Source: Aquabacterium sp. J223
Lineage (GTDB): Bacteria > Pseudomonadota > Gammaproteobacteria > Burkholderiales > Burkholderiaceae_C
Length of the DNA stretch: 64,000 nt
Assembly: GCF_024666615.1 (NCBI RefSeq)
Contig: NZ_CP088297.1
Coordinates: forward strand, 2,046,001-2,110,000
Direction of reading: 5' to 3'
Shown: positions 18,194 to 30,869 of the stretch, one piece after another
Layout of the letters: each line of letters starts with the position of its first letter
Numbering within the stretch: position 1 is the stretch's first letter
Program-made: the position numbers and the translations under genes
The notes under the pieces: model-generated
What the model was told of the DNA's origin: nothing
The model's input: the letters and a program-made list of their open reading frames with translations, nothing else
Database searches by the model: none

Positions 18194-18539
18194 TCAGGCC
18201 GCCACCGCCGTGTCGTCGGCTTCGGGGGGCCGGCTGGTCCACCGGCGGGTCGGCCGGCACCCGGGCGTCCACCTCTTCGCGCAGCGCCTTGCCGGGCTTG
18301 AAGTGGGGCACGAGCTTCTCCGGGATCACCACCTGGTGGCCCGAGCGCGGGTTGCGGCCCACGCGTGGCGGCCGCCGGTTGATCGAGAAGCTGCCGAAGC
18401 CGCGGATCTCGATGCGGTGGCCGCGCGCCAGCGCGTCCGACATCGCGTCCAGGATGGTCTTGACCGCGAACTCGGTGTCGCGGTGCGTGAGCTGGCCGAA
18501 GCGCTCGGCCAGCTTGTCCACCAGATCGGAGCGGGTCAT
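18194..18539 (-). CDS. ihfB: Integration host factor beta subunit, one-base insertion near the 3' end
   Basis: Nucleoid-associated DNA-bending protein, partner of IhfA. The core is complete: [17 protein letters not shown] at the start, [28 protein letters not shown] and the end of the arm and body [14 protein letters not shown]. As written, the frame runs on to 18024 (171 residues), through the terminator and into lapA. Removing one G from the six-G run at 18224-18229 gives the tail [10 protein letters not shown] and a TGA at 18194, a normal length of about 114 residues. I therefore take 18194 as the natural end and the extra base as a likely error. Confidence 0.9.
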
Positions 18540-18576
18540 GAGCGACGCCTAGAACACAGAGCAACGAACAGCGCTC

Positions 18577-18712
18577 CATCCCCGGGGGGACAGACCGCCG
18601 CAGGCGGTCAGGGGAGCGCGGTGCTGACCGAGGGGCCCGACGCGATCCGGGGCTCCCGGTCGCGTTGGGTGGCCCCCTCGGGGGGCGGCCGCTAGGCGGC
18701 CGGGGGCCCCAC
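18577..18712. repeat. Palindrome-rich intergenic element (divergent repeat E) between rpsA and ihfB
   Basis: The region holds hairpin GACCGCC-GCA-GGCGGTC (18592-18608) and hairpin CGGCCGC-TAG-GCGGCCG near 18687-18702, flanked by GGCCCCCTCGGGGGG and CGGGGGCCCC. The CCCCTCGGGGGG...GGGGGCC layout resembles element D (23551-23642) and the core of copies A and B. It may attenuate or terminate rpsA transcripts or simply be a member of a REP-like family. No open mini-ORF leads into ihfB here. Confidence 0.5.
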
Positions 18713-20422
18713 TCACTCCTTGTTGTCGAGCTTGGCGCGGAGCAGGGCGCCCAGCGAAGTGGTGCCCGCGTTCTCGCGCTCGTTGCTCTGCGACAGGCGC
18801 TGCATGGCTTCCTGCTGCTCGACGTTGTCCTTGGCCTTGATCGACAGCTGGATCGAGCGCAGCTTGCGGTCGACGTTGATGATCATGGCGTTGACCTCGT
18901 CGCCTTCCTTCAGCACGTTGCGCGCGTCTTCCACGCGGTCGCGGCTGATCTCGGACGCCCGCAGGTAGCCGGTCACGTCCGGCGTGAGCTGGATCTCGGC
19001 GCCGCGCGGGTCCACCGACTTGACGGTGCCGTTGACGAGGGCGCCACGGTCGTTCAAGGTGGTGAAGGTGGCGAACGGGTCACCGTCCAGCTGCTTGATG
19101 CCCAGGCTGATGCGCTCGCGCTCGACGTCGATGGCCAGCACCAGGGCCTCGACTTCCTGGCCCTTCTTGTAGTTGCGCACGGCCTGCTCGCCCGGCTCGT
19201 GCCAGGACAGGTCGGACAGGTGCACCAGGCCGTCGATGCCGGCCGACAGGCCGACGAAGACGCCGAAGTCGGTGATCGACTTGACCGGGCCCTTGACGCG
19301 GTCGCCGCGGTGCACGTTGGCCGCGAACTCCTCCCAGGGGTTCGGCTTGCACTGCTTCATGCCCAGCGAGATGCGGCGCTTGTCCTCGTCGATCTCCAGC
19401 ACCATGACCTCGACTTCCTCGCCGAGGGAGACCACCTTGGCGGGCGCGACGTTTTTGTTGGTCCAGTCCATCTCGGAGACGTGGACCAGGCCTTCGATGC
19501 CGGGCTCGATCTCGACGAACGCGCCGTAGTCGGCGATGTTGGTGATCTTGCCGAACAGGCGCGTGCCGTTGGGGTAGCGGCGCGACACGCCGTGCCACGG
19601 GTCGTCGCCCAACTGCTTGATGCCCAGCGAGACGCGGTTCTTCTCGGCGTCGAACTTCAGCACCTTGGCGCTCAGTTCCTGGCCCACCTGCACCACCTCC
19701 GTCGGGTGGCGCACGCGGCGCCAGGCCATGTCGGTGATGTGCAGCAGGCCGTCGATGCCGCCGAGGTCGACGAAGGCGCCGTACTCGGTGATGTTCTTCA
19801 CCACGCCGTGCACGATGGCGCCTTCGGTCAGCGTCTCCAGCAGCTTGGCGCGCTCTTCGCCCATCGAGGCCTCGACCACCGCGCGGCGCGACAACACGAC
19901 GTTGTTGCGCTTGCGGTCGAGCTTGATGACCTTGAACTCCATCGTCTTGCCTTCGTACGGCGTCAGGTCCTTGACCGGACGGGTATCGATCAGCGAGCCG
20001 GGGAGGAAGGCGCGGATGCCGTTGACGAGGACGGTCAGGCCGCCCTTGACCTTGCCGGAGACGGTGCCGGTGACGAATTCGCCGGACTCTAGCGCGTTCT
20101 CCAGGCTCAGCCAGGAGGCCAGGCGCTTGGCCTTGTCGCGCGACAGGATGGTGTCGCCGTAGCCGTTCTCGAAGGCGTCGATGGCCACCGAGACGAAGTC
20201 GCCGACCTGGACCTCGAGTTCGCCCTGGTCGTTCTTGAACTCGTCGATCGGGATGTAGGCCTCGCTCTTCAGGCCGGCGTTGACCACCACGAAGCTGTGC
20301 TCGACGCGGACGACTTCGGCGGAGATGACCTCGCCGGCGCGCATGTCGTTGCGCTTCAAGCTGTCTTCGAACAGGGCGGCAAAGGATTCGCCGCCCTGGG
20401 TGGCGGTTTGGGTATCGGGCAT
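18713..20422 (-). CDS. rpsA: 30S ribosomal protein S1
   Basis: A 569-residue protein with six tandem S1 (OB-fold) domains, the full bacterial S1. Repeated motifs are visible: [39 protein letters not shown] and [20 protein letters not shown] in domains 3 to 5. It binds mRNA leader regions on the ribosome and is required for translation of structured or weak-SD messages. It sits between aroA-cmk and ihfB, the standard order. A 201-base spacer upstream probably holds its own promoter and autoregulatory leader. Confidence 0.97.
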   Translation of the reverse strand: MPDTQTATQGGESFAALFEDSLKRNDMRAGEVISAEVVRVEHSFVVVNAGLKSEAYIPIDEFKNDQGELEVQVGDFVSVAIDAFENGYGDTILSRDKAKRLASWLSLENALESGEFVTGTVSGKVKGGLTVLVNGIRAFLPGSLIDTRPVKDLTPYEGKTMEFKVIKLDRKRNNVVLSRRAVVEASMGEERAKLLETLTEGAIVHGVVKNITEYGAFVDLGGIDGLLHITDMAWRRVRHPTEVVQVGQELSAKVLKFDAEKNRVSLGIKQLGDDPWHGVSRRYPNGTRLFGKITNIADYGAFVEIEPGIEGLVHVSEMDWTNKNVAPAKVVSLGEEVEVMVLEIDEDKRRISLGMKQCKPNPWEEFAANVHRGDRVKGPVKSITDFGVFVGLSAGIDGLVHLSDLSWHEPGEQAVRNYKKGQEVEALVLAIDVERERISLGIKQLDGDPFATFTTLNDRGALVNGTVKSVDPRGAEIQLTPDVTGYLRASEISRDRVEDARNVLKEGDEVNAMIINVDRKLRSIQLSIKAKDNVEQQEAMQRLSQSNERENAGTTSLGALLRAKLDNKE

Positions 20423-20623
20423 GGAGGGGTTTCCTGGTGCCGGTTGGCGGCCGGCGGGGCATGCAGCCGGGCGGCTGCGGTTGGTTGGTCAGAACCGGCC
20501 GAATGCGACGTCAACCGACGGTCGACGCCCAAGGCGCCGGGCTCGTGAGTGGCCTCGTCGAGCGCCCGGCCGGGCCCGCCCTTGCCGGACCCGCTCCGCG
20601 CGCTGCCGGGCGCACGGGCAAGT
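20423..20623 (-). other. rpsA leader/intergenic region
   Basis: 201 bases between the aroA-cmk stop and the rpsA start, GC-rich with short inverted repeats (GGCCGGGCCCGCC and CGCCGGGC). S1 is commonly autoregulated through a structured leader in enterobacteria, so such a leader is expected here. I cannot identify a convincing -10/-35 pair by eye. Confidence 0.3.
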
Positions 20624-22641
20624 TCAGAAAGGGTTGCGCTGCGCCCACCAACCCAGCACCGTGGCCACCGATTCCTCGATGGTCTGGGCGGAGTTGTCGA
20701 GCAGCACCGCGTCCTCGGCCGGCTTCAAGGGGGCGACGGTGCGGTTGCGGTCCCGCTCGTCGCGCGCCTCCAGGTCGGCACGGAGGTCGGCGATTCTAGC
20801 AGCCTGCCCCTTGTCCAGCAATTGGCGGTGCCGCCGCTCGGCCCGTTGCGCCGCGCTGGCGGTGAGGAACACCTTCAGCGGCGCGTCCGGGAAGATGACG
20901 GTGCCCATGTCGCGGCCGTCGGCGACGAGCCCCGGCAGGCGCCGGTGCCCGAGCTGCAGGTCGTTCAGCGCCTGCCGCACCGGCGGGTAGGCGGAGATGC
21001 GAGAGGCGAGGCTGCCCACCGCCTCGTCGCGCAGCCGGTCGGTGACGTCCTCGCCGTCCAGCCACAGCCGGGTGCCGGCGAAGCGCAGCGACAGCCCGCG
21101 GGCCACCGCCGCCAGGCCGGACGGGTCGTCCGCCGCCACGCCGGCGCGCAGCGCGGCCAGCGCGGTCACCCGGTAGAGCGATCCGGAATCCAGCGTGTGC
21201 CAGCCCAGCGCCGCCGCCACCGCGCTGGCCAGCGTGCCCTTGCCGGACGCGGTGGGCCCGTCGATGGTGATCACCGGGATGTCGGCGGTGTTGGCCCGCG
21301 CAAGGCCGAACAGCGTCTCGAAGTAGTCGGGGAAGGTCTTCGCCACGCAGCGTGGGTCGAGGATGCGCACCGGCAGTCCGGGCGAACGGCCGCCGAGGCC
21401 GTTGAAGGCGGCCAGCGACAGGCACATCGCCACGCGGTGGTCGTCGTAGGTGTGGATGGCGGCGCGGCGCCACTGCGCCGGCGGGGTGACGGCGATCCAG
21501 TCCGCGCCTTCGTCCACCGCGGCGCCGAGCTTGCGCAGTTCGGTGGCCATGGCGGCGATGCGGTCGGTTTCCTTCACCCGCCAGCTGCCGATGTTGGTCA
21601 GCCGCGTCGTGCCGTCGGCGTACAGCGCCATCACCGCCAGCGTCATGGCGGCGTCGGGGATGTGGTTGCAGTCCAGCGTCACCGCCTTCAGCGGCCAGGC
21701 GCCGCGGTGCACCTCGACGTGGTGGTCGTGCAGGCCGACGGCCGCGCCCATGGCGGCGGCGGCGTCGAGGAAGCGCACGTCGCCCTGGATGCTGCGCCGT
21801 CCGATGCCGCGGATGACCACCGGGTCGTGTGCGTCGGCCGCCAGCGCGCCGAGCGCGACGAAGTAGGAGGCCGACGAGGCGTCGCCCTCCACGTGCACCT
21901 CGCCGGGCGAGCGCAGCCGGCTGCCGGCGGGGAGGGTGAAGCGCTGCCAGCCTTCTTCGCGCACTTCGACGCCGAAGCGGCGCAGGAAGTCGAGCGTGAT
22001 GGCAATGTAGGGTTTGGAGATGAGCTCGCCGTCCACCTCGACGACGATGTCGTGGTCGGTGCTGACCAGCGGCAGCGACAGCAGCAGGCCGGTGAGGAAC
22101 TGGCTGGAGACGTCGCCGCGCACGCGGATCGGCGCGCGCAGCGACAGCGAATGCGGCCGGCCGTCGCCCAGTTCCAGCGGCGGGAAGCCCGGCTGGCCGA
22201 GGTCGCGGATGGCGCAGCCCAGTGGCCGCAGCGCATTGACCAGGTCGCCGATCGGCCGCTCGTGCATGCGTGGCACGCCGTAGAGCTCGAAGCGGCCGCC
22301 CTGCGCGCTGGCCAGCAGCGCCAGCGCGGCGGTGAGCGAGCGCGCCGAGGTGCCGGAGTTGCCGAGGAAGATGCGCCCCTCGCGCACCGCCAGCCGGCCG
22401 CCGAGGCCGCTGACGGCGACCGTGCCGCCGGCTTCGCGCACCACCTCGCAGCCCAGGGTGCGCAGCGCGTCGAGCATCACCTGGGTGTCGTCGGACTCCA
22501 GCAGGTCGTGCAGCCGGGTGCGGCCGTCGGCGAAGGCCGCCAGCAGCAGCGCGCGGTTGGAGATGCTCTTGCTGCCCGGCAGCTGCACCGTGCCGCCGGC
22601 GCGCGCAGCGGCGGCAGGTCGAGGAAGGGAATCGAATACAT
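20624..22641 (-). CDS. aroA: Bifunctional EPSP synthase / cytidylate kinase fusion, frameshift near the start
   Basis: A fusion of AroA (5-enolpyruvylshikimate-3-phosphate synthase, shikimate pathway) with Cmk (CMP kinase). AroA motifs [26 protein letters not shown] and [19 protein letters not shown] lie in the first ~445 residues. The Cmk part starts near residue 455 with [17 protein letters not shown]. The natural start is ATG 22641 ([14 protein letters not shown]), but one base is missing around 22599-22606, so as written the main frame only opens at GTG 22588. Restored length is about 672 residues. In most bacteria aroA and cmk are separate neighbours; fusions occur in some Burkholderiales. 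It precedes rpsA as usual. Confidence 0.9.
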
Positions 22642-22665
22642 CGGGTCAACCGTCGACAGGGGCGG

Positions 22666-23550
22666 TCAGCGCGGCCCGCCATGGCGCGGCGCGTTCATCT
22701 GCCAGTCGGCGCGGTCCTGCGACGCCTGACGGATCATCTCCTCCAGCGCCTCGGCATTGCCCGAGCGCATGACGTGCTCCAGCGCGTCCAGCGCGTGGCG
22801 GAAGCGCTGCGACTGCTTCAGCACCTCCTCCCGGTTGGACAGCAGGATGTCGCGCCACACCGTCGGCTCGCTGGCGGCGATGCGGGTGAAGTCGCGGAAG
22901 CCGGGGCCGGCCAGCGACAGGAAGTCGCGGCCCGCCGGCTGCCGCGCCACCGCGCCGAAGAAGGCGAAGGCCAGCAGGTGCGGCAGGTGGCTGACGGCGG
23001 CGAACGCGGCGTCGTGGTTCTCCGGCGTCATCTTCAGCACCTGGGAGCCGACGGCGGACCAGGCGTCGGTGGCCTTCTGCACCAGCGCGGCGTCGGTCTG
23101 CGGCAGCGGCGTCAGGATGACCTGCCGGCCCTGGTAGAGCTGCGCGTCGGCGTGGTCGATGCCGGCCACCTCCTTGCCGGCGATCGGGTGCGCCGGCACG
23201 AAGCTGGTGACCCGGTCCTTCAGCACCCGGCGGGCGGCGTCGACCACCTCGCGCTTGGTGCTGCCCACGTCCATGAACAGCACGCCCGGCTCGACGAGGT
23301 GGCGGATGGCCTTGAAGGTGGACTCGCTGGCCGCCACCGGCACGGCGATGAGCACGATGTCCGAGCCGGCGACCGCCAGCAGCGCGGACTCGGCGACGAC
23401 GTCGATCACGCCCAGCTTGCGCGCCCGCTCGGTGGTGGACGGCGACTTGCTGTAGCCGACCACGCGCTTGACCAGCCCGGCGCGCTTCAAGGCCAGCGCG
23501 AAGGAGCCGCCCATGAGGCCGCAGCCGATCAACCCGAGTTGATTGAACAT
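22666..23550 (-). CDS. tyrA: Prephenate dehydrogenase
   Basis: A 294-residue NAD(P)-dependent enzyme for tyrosine synthesis. The dinucleotide-binding motif LGLIGCGLMGGSFALAL is at residues 5-21. DVGSTKREVV lies near 100, PAHPIAGKEVAGIDHA near 120, and NHDAAFAAVSHLPHLLAF near 185 is the conserved prephenate-site helix. The start is given at ATG 23550, but the same frame is open up to ATG 23643, overlapping the pheA stop (TGATG). This would add 31 residues encoded by repeat element D. It is 24 bases upstream of the aroA start. Confidence 0.92.
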   Translation of the reverse strand: MFNQLGLIGCGLMGGSFALALKRAGLVKRVVGYSKSPSTTERARKLGVIDVVAESALLAVAGSDIVLIAVPVAASESTFKAIRHLVEPGVLFMDVGSTKREVVDAARRVLKDRVTSFVPAHPIAGKEVAGIDHADAQLYQGRQVILTPLPQTDAALVQKATDAWSAVGSQVLKMTPENHDAAFAAVSHLPHLLAFAFFGAVARQPAGRDFLSLAGPGFRDFTRIAASEPTVWRDILLSNREEVLKQSQRFRHALDALEHVMRSGNAEALEEMIRQASQDRADWQMNAPRHGGPR

Positions 23551-23642
23551 CAGGCCAACGCGACCGGCCGGTCGCCGGGCCGCCCCAAGGCCGGCCAGCT
23601 CCCTTTGGGGGGCAGCGAACGGAGTGAGCGTGGGGGCCGACA
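23551..23642 (+). repeat. Palindromic intergenic repeat D between pheA and tyrA
   Basis: It fills the whole pheA-tyrA spacer. The plus strand reads GTCGCCGGGCCGCCCCAAGG, then CCAGCTCCCTTTGGGGGGCAG, GAACGGAGTGAGCGTGGGGG and CCGACAT. The layout (GCCGGGCCGC-CCAAG-CCGGC, then CCC-GGGGG, then GGGGGCCGACAT) parallels copies A-C but in the opposite orientation to the downstream gene. On the minus strand it is open in frame with tyrA. Confidence 0.65.
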
Positions 23643-24737
23643 TCAGTGCACGTCCAGGGGATAGGTGCCGAGCAGCTTGAAGAAGGCGCAGACGGCGCGC
23701 AGTTCCTTCAGCGCGGCGGCCACGTGCGGCTGGTCCGGGTGGCCCTGCAGGTCGATGTAGAAGTAGTACTCCCACTGGCCGGAACGGGCCGGCCGCGACT
23801 CGAAGCGCGACATCGACACGCCGTGCGCCTTCAGCGGCACCAGCATGTCGTGCACCGCGCCGGGACGGTTGGTCACCGAGACCACGAGGCTGGTGCAGTC
23901 GTGGCCGGAGGCCCCCGGCCGCGGGTGCCGGTCGGGGTGGGTGACGATGACGAAGCGGGTTCGGTTGTGCGCGTCGTCCTGGATGGCGGGCGCGACGATG
24001 TGCAGGCCGAACTCCGCGCCGGCGCGTTCGCTGGCGATGGCCGCCAGCGACGGGTCCAGCGAGGCCAGCCGCGCGCCTTCGGCATTGCTCGACACCGGCC
24101 GGCGCTCGACCGCGGGCAGGTGGTTGGACAGCCAGCCGTGGCACTGCGCCAGCGCCTGCGGATGCGCGCACACCGCCTGGATGCCGTGCAGCGAGGTCTC
24201 GGTGCGCAGCAGGTTGTGGCGCACCGCCAGGCTGGTCTCGCCGATGATGAACAGCGGCTCGGTGAGGAAGAGGTCGAGCGAGCGGGCGATGACGCCTTCG
24301 GTCGAGTTTTCCACCGGCACCACGCCGAAGTCCGCCGCGCCGGCGCTGGTGCTGCGGAACACCTCGTCGATGCTGACGCAGGGCACCTTGGCGATCGACG
24401 AGCCGAAGTAGCCCAGCGCCGCCTGCTCGCTGAAGGTGCCGGCCGGGCCCAGGTAGGCGACGCGGGTGGGCGTCTCCAGCGCCCGGCAGGCGGACATGAT
24501 CTCGCGCCAGATCGGCGCCACGCTCTCGGTCTTCAGCGGACCGCCGTTGGCCGCCTTCAGCCCGTCGATGACCTGGGCTTCGCGCTCGGGCCGGAAGACC
24601 ACCGAGCCCTCCTGCTTCTTGATCTCGCCCACCGCCTGCGCCAGTCCGGCGCGGCGGTTGAGCAGCGCGAGCACCTCGCGGTCGACGGCGTCGATCTGTT
24701 CGCGCAGGGCGGCCAGGGGAGGCGGCGTGTCAGCCAT
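23643..24737 (-). CDS. pheA: Bifunctional chorismate mutase / prephenate dehydratase
   Basis: A 364-residue P-protein of phenylalanine synthesis. Residues ~8-85 are an AroQ-type chorismate mutase ([20 protein letters not shown] and AQAVGEIKK). The prephenate dehydratase domain starts near residue 93 ([16 protein letters not shown]), with [12 protein letters not shown] and the catalytic-region motif [10 protein letters not shown]-terminal ACT domain follows ([18 protein letters not shown]) with [17 protein letters not shown] for Phe feedback binding. It overlaps serC by 8 bases upstream, so translation is coupled. Confidence 0.95.
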   Translation of the reverse strand: MADTPPPLAALREQIDAVDREVLALLNRRAGLAQAVGEIKKQEGSVVFRPEREAQVIDGLKAANGGPLKTESVAPIWREIMSACRALETPTRVAYLGPAGTFSEQAALGYFGSSIAKVPCVSIDEVFRSTSAGAADFGVVPVENSTEGVIARSLDLFLTEPLFIIGETSLAVRHNLLRTETSLHGIQAVCAHPQALAQCHGWLSNHLPAVERRPVSSNAEGARLASLDPSLAAIASERAGAEFGLHIVAPAIQDDAHNRTRFVIVTHPDRHPRPGASGHDCTSLVVSVTNRPGAVHDMLVPLKAHGVSMSRFESRPARSGQWEYYFYIDLQGHPDQPHVAAALKELRAVCAFFKLLGTYPLDVH

Positions 24738-25839
24738 GGCGGGCGGCGAAGTCCTTCATGTGGTCGACCAGGGCCTGCACGCCTTCCAGCGGCATGGCGT
24801 TGTAGAGGGAGGCGCGCATGCCGCCCACCGACTTGTGGCCCTTCAGCTGCAGCAGGCCGCGTGACTTGGCCTCGGCCAGGAACGGTTCGTTCAGCCGTTC
24901 GTCCTGCAGGAAGAAGGGCACGTTCATGCGCGAGCGGGCGTCGGCCGCCACCGGGTTGCGGTAGAAGCCGCCGGAGCCGTCGATGAAGCGGTAGAGCAGC
25001 GCTGCCTTGTCGGCGTTGCGCCGCTCGACGGCGGCCAGGCCGCGCAGGCCGGCGTACTCGACGCCGTGCAGCCACTCGAACACCAGCCCGGTGACGTAGA
25101 TGGCCCAGGTCGGCGGCGTGTTGAACATCGAGTCGTTGGCCGCCACGGTCTTGAAGTCGAAGGCCGAGGGGCAGATGTCCAGCGCACGGCCGAGCAGGTG
25201 GTCGCGCACGAAGACCAGCGTGACACCGGCCGGCCCGACGTTCTTCTGCGCGCCGCCGAAGGCCAGCCCGAGCCGCGACCAATCGATCGGCCGGGACGCC
25301 ATGTGCGAGGAGATGTCGGCCACCAGCGGCGCGTCGCAGCCCAGCGCCTTCAGGTCGGGCAGTTCGTGCATCTCCACGCCGTGGATGGTCTCGTTGCTGC
25401 AGACGTGCACGTACGCCGCGCCCTCGCGCAGCCGCCAGGTCGCGGCGGGCGGCAGGGTGGTGTGCCCGTCGGCCTCGTTGCTGGCGGCGGTGTGCACGTC
25501 GGCGTAGCAGCGGGCCTCGGCGCGCGACTTCACCGACCAGGAGCCGGTGACCACCACGTCGACCTCGCCGCCCTGCGACAGGTTCATCGGCACGATGGCG
25601 TTCTCGGCCAACGCGCCACCCTGCAGGAACAGGATGTGGACGTCGTCCGGCACCTGCAGCAGGTCGCGGATGTGCTGCTTGGCCGCCGCGTGGATGGCGA
25701 GGAACTCCTTGCCGCGATGGCTCATTTCCATCACGCCCATGCCGCTGCCCCGCCAATCGAGCATCTCGGCCGCGCAGCGCTGCAGCACGGCTTCCGGCAG
25801 CGCGGCCGGCCCGGGCGAAAAGTTGTACGGCCGGGTCAT
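24730..25839 (-). CDS. serC: Phosphoserine aminotransferase
   Basis: A 369-residue PLP enzyme for serine and pyridoxal phosphate synthesis. The N-terminus [19 protein letters not shown] and [12 protein letters not shown] are SerC hallmarks. The PLP lysine is in [19 protein letters not shown] near residue 198, and the C-terminal [16 protein letters not shown] is also diagnostic. It sits between the DUF2059 gene (4-base gap) and pheA, in the gyrA-serC-pheA-tyrA order common in beta- and gammaproteobacteria. Confidence 0.96.
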   Translation of the reverse strand: MTRPYNFSPGPAALPEAVLQRCAAEMLDWRGSGMGVMEMSHRGKEFLAIHAAAKQHIRDLLQVPDDVHILFLQGGALAENAIVPMNLSQGGEVDVVVTGSWSVKSRAEARCYADVHTAASNEADGHTTLPPAATWRLREGAAYVHVCSNETIHGVEMHELPDLKALGCDAPLVADISSHMASRPIDWSRLGLAFGGAQKNVGPAGVTLVFVRDHLLGRALDICPSAFDFKTVAANDSMFNTPPTWAIYVTGLVFEWLHGVEYAGLRGLAAVERRNADKAALLYRFIDGSGGFYRNPVAADARSRMNVPFFLQDERLNEPFLAEAKSRGLLQLKGHKSVGGMRASLYNAMPLEGVQALVDHMKDFAARHG

Positions 25840-25843
25840 GACC

Positions 25844-26469
25844 TCACTTCTTGGCCGGGGCCTGGGCCGGGGAAGAGGCCGCGCCGGACGCCGGCACCGC
25901 CGCCCGCAGCCGCTTGTCCAGCGACTGCTCCAGCGCGCGCACCTTGGGCTCGACCACCGGGCGCGCCTCGGCCACCAGCTTCTCCGTCAACGACCGCTGG
26001 GCCTCGGGCAGCATCTGCTGGTACTTGCGGAAGATGGGCGACTCCAGCCAGGTGGCGAGCTGCTTCAGCTCGTCCTCGCTGAAGCGCTCCTCCAGCAGCG
26101 GGCCGAGGATGCCAGGAGCCAGCTTCGCCGCACGCTCGCGCACCTGCGGCGCCGTCTCCTCGACGTACTTGCGGATGTCGGCCTGCATCTCGCGCGCCAG
26201 CGCCTCGCGCTTGTCCGGCGGCACCGCCTGCAGCACCTGGCCGGCACGCTGGCCGAGCTGCGCGGCCGGCTGCTCGGCCAGGCTCTGGCCCAGCGCCTCG
26301 ATCGCCGGCAACTGGCCCTTGACCACCCGCTGCGCCAGCTCCTTCTTGGCACCGCCCTCGGCGGGAGCGGACTGGGCCGCGGCGGCCAGGGGCAGGGTCA
26401 GCAGGCCGGCGAGGGCCACGCCACGCCAGACGGCGCGCGACACGGGATGGATCTTCAAGAGGTACTCCT

Positions 26470-26473
<4 letters not shown>
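25844..26473 (-). CDS. DUF2059 domain-containing secreted protein
   Basis: A 209-residue protein with a signal peptide ([14 protein letters not shown], cleavage near residue 34). The DUF2059-type helical domain follows: [36 protein letters not shown] and a [13 protein letters not shown] tail. The family has no firm function; it is often periplasmic. Its ATG overlaps the gyrA stop (ATGA at 26470-26473) and serC begins 4 bases after its end, so it is embedded in the gyrA-serC operon. Confidence 0.85.
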
Positions 26474-29106
<2,633 letters not shown>

Positions 29107-29387
29107 CGAGAGCGGGGAGGGTGTGGCGCGCCGTGCGGACTCGGCACGGCCGCTGCCAGCACGGGCGGGGGCGTGAAGCTGTGATTCTAAAGGTCGAGTC
29201 CTGTAGCTCCTGAGCAACACCGATTCGGGTGCCACCAGCCCTCTCCGTCAAAAACCCTTGCACTTGACGGCCCGATGGCACAATGCCCCGTCCGCGGTGA
29301 TGCCCTTGACAGGGTTTTGCCAAGCTATTGCCGCTTTTCGATTTGGACGTTTCGCAGGCATCTGCGGCTTTCCTTGAGAGGAGAATC
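29107..29387. promoter_or_regulatory. Divergent intergenic region gyrA / OmpA-family gene with candidate promoters
   Basis: 281 bases. Toward the OmpA gene there is a perfect -35 hexamer TTGACA at 29306-29311, but the best -10 (TATTGC, 29326) is only 14 bases away. Another possible pair is TTGCAC near 29259 with CACAAT near 29280. A strong Shine-Dalgarno GAGAGGAGA lies just before ATG 29388. No promoter toward gyrA could be placed. Confidence 0.35.
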
Positions 29388-30049
29388 ATGAAGAATCTGA
29401 ACAAAGTAGCCGTGCTGTTCGCATCGGCGGCCCTCGTCGCCCCGCTGGCTGCCTTTGCGCAGTCCAACGACAACTGGCGCGCGGGCGACGGCACGGTGTG
29501 GAAGAACGGCACGAACGAACTGTGCTGGCGCAACGGGTCCTGGACCCCCGCCACCGCCGACCAGCGCTGCGACGGCGCCATCCGCCCGCCGGCGCCGGCC
29601 CCCCGCCCCCGCGCCGGCCCCCCCGTGCCGCCGCCCCGGCGCCCGCGCCCGCCCCCGCGCCGGCCGCCGTCGTGCCCGCCGCGCCGGTGAGCGAGAAGGT
29701 CACCTTCGCCGCCGACACCTTCTTCGACTTCGACAAGGCCACCCTCAAGCCGGAAGGCCGCGCCAAGCTGGACGACCTGGTCAGCAAGACCCAGGGCCTG
29801 GCGCTGGAAGTGATCATCGCCGTCGGCCACACCGACTCGGTGGGCACCGACGCGTACAACCAGCGCCTGTCGGTGCGCCGTGCCGAAGCGGTCAAGGCCT
29901 ACCTGACCAGCAAGGGCATCGAAGCCAACCGCGTCTACACCGAAGGCAAGGGTGAGAAGCAGCCGGTGGCCGACAACAAGACCACCCAGGGCCGTGCCCA
30001 GAACCGCCGGGTGGAAATCGAGGTCGTCGGCACCCGCACCAAGCGCTGA
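29388..30049 (+). CDS. OmpA-family peptidoglycan-binding outer membrane protein, frameshifted in Pro/Ala linker
   Basis: The N-terminus is a signal peptide ([20 protein letters not shown]) then a short domain [20 protein letters not shown]. The C-terminal ~120 residues are an OmpA-like peptidoglycan-binding domain ([20 protein letters not shown] and [30 protein letters not shown]). The two parts are in different frames, joined at a C-rich Pro/Ala linker around 29600-29650. One missing base restores about 220 residues. There is no beta-barrel, so it is an OmpA/Pal-like protein tethering the envelope. SD GAGAGGAGA and a strong downstream terminator suggest high, monocistronic expression. Confidence 0.88.
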
Positions 30050-30083
30050 CGCCTCGTGCAGCCCGCCCGCGCGGGCTGCCGGC

Positions 30084-30114
30084 AAACCCCGCCTCGGCGG
30101 GGTTTTTTTTTTTT
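30084..30114 (+). terminator. Rho-independent terminator of the OmpA-family gene
   Basis: AAACCCCGCC-TC-GGCGGGGTTT, a 10-bp stem with a 2-base loop, runs directly into a 12-T tract (30103-30114). It lies 35 bases after the TGA at 30049 and before ubiG. Confidence 0.9.
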
Positions 30115-30161
30115 GCGGACCCGCCGGCGCGGCGCCTGTCCCGTCGCTTTACGATGCCGCC

Positions 30162-30869
30162 ATGACCCCCTCCAACGTCGACCCGCAGGAACTCGCGAAG
30201 TTCAGCGATCTGGCCCACCGATGGTGGGACGCCGACAGCGAATTCAAGCCGCTGCACATGATCAACCCGCTTCGGCTGGAGTGGATTGACCGCCTGGCGA
30301 CGCTGGCCGGCAAGCGGGTGCTGGACGTGGGCTGCGGCGGCGGGTTGCTCGCCGAGGCGATGTCGCGGCGGGCCGTCGAGGTGCTCGGCATCGACCTGGC
30401 CAGCAAGCCGTTGAAGGTGGCGATGCTCCATGCGATGGAGGCCGGGGCCGACCGGGTGAGCTACCGGGAGGTGGCCGCCGAGGCGCTGGCCGCGGAGGCG
30501 CCGGCGTCCTTCGACGTCGTCACCTGCATGGAGATGCTGGAGCACGTGCCGCAGCCGGCCGCCGTGGTGCAGGCCTGCGCCGACCTGGTGAAGCCGGGTG
30601 GCTGGGTCTTCTTCTCGACGATCAACCGCAACGCGCAGGCCTTCCTGTACGCCATCGTCGGCGCCGAACACCTGCTGCGCCTGCTGCCCAAGGGCACCCA
30701 CGAGTACGACCGCTTCATCCGGCCGAGCGAGCTGGCGCAGTGGTGCCGCGCGGCCGGCCTGGCGCTGCAGGAGACCCGGGGGCTGGAGTACAACCCGCTG
30801 ACGCAGCGCTACCGGCTCAGCGGCAACACGCGAGTGAACTACCTGGTGGCCTGCCAGCGAGCCGCATGA
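30162..30869 (+). CDS. ubiG: Ubiquinone biosynthesis O-methyltransferase UbiG
   Basis: A 235-residue SAM-dependent enzyme for both O-methylation steps of ubiquinone synthesis. The start motif [20 protein letters not shown] and [12 protein letters not shown] are diagnostic for UbiG. Motif I is [18 protein letters not shown] near residue 48, then [14 protein letters not shown] near 120 and [23 protein letters not shown] 30162 lies at the start of the conserved N-terminus. Its TGA overlaps the gph start (ATGA), the common ubiG-gph pair. Confidence 0.95.
   Translation: MTPSNVDPQELAKFSDLAHRWWDADSEFKPLHMINPLRLEWIDRLATLAGKRVLDVGCGGGLLAEAMSRRAVEVLGIDLASKPLKVAMLHAMEAGADRVSYREVAAEALAAEAPASFDVVTCMEMLEHVPQPAAVVQACADLVKPGGWVFFSTINRNAQAFLYAIVGAEHLLRLLPKGTHEYDRFIRPSELAQWCRAAGLALQETRGLEYNPLTQRYRLSGNTRVNYLVACQRAA

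Noticed and set aside
20549-22729. Very long plus-strand ORF opposite aroA-cmk
   Set aside because: It is a GC-driven shadow: composition is Arg/Ala/Gly/His/Gln-rich with no recognisable motif, while the other strand encodes a conserved enzyme.
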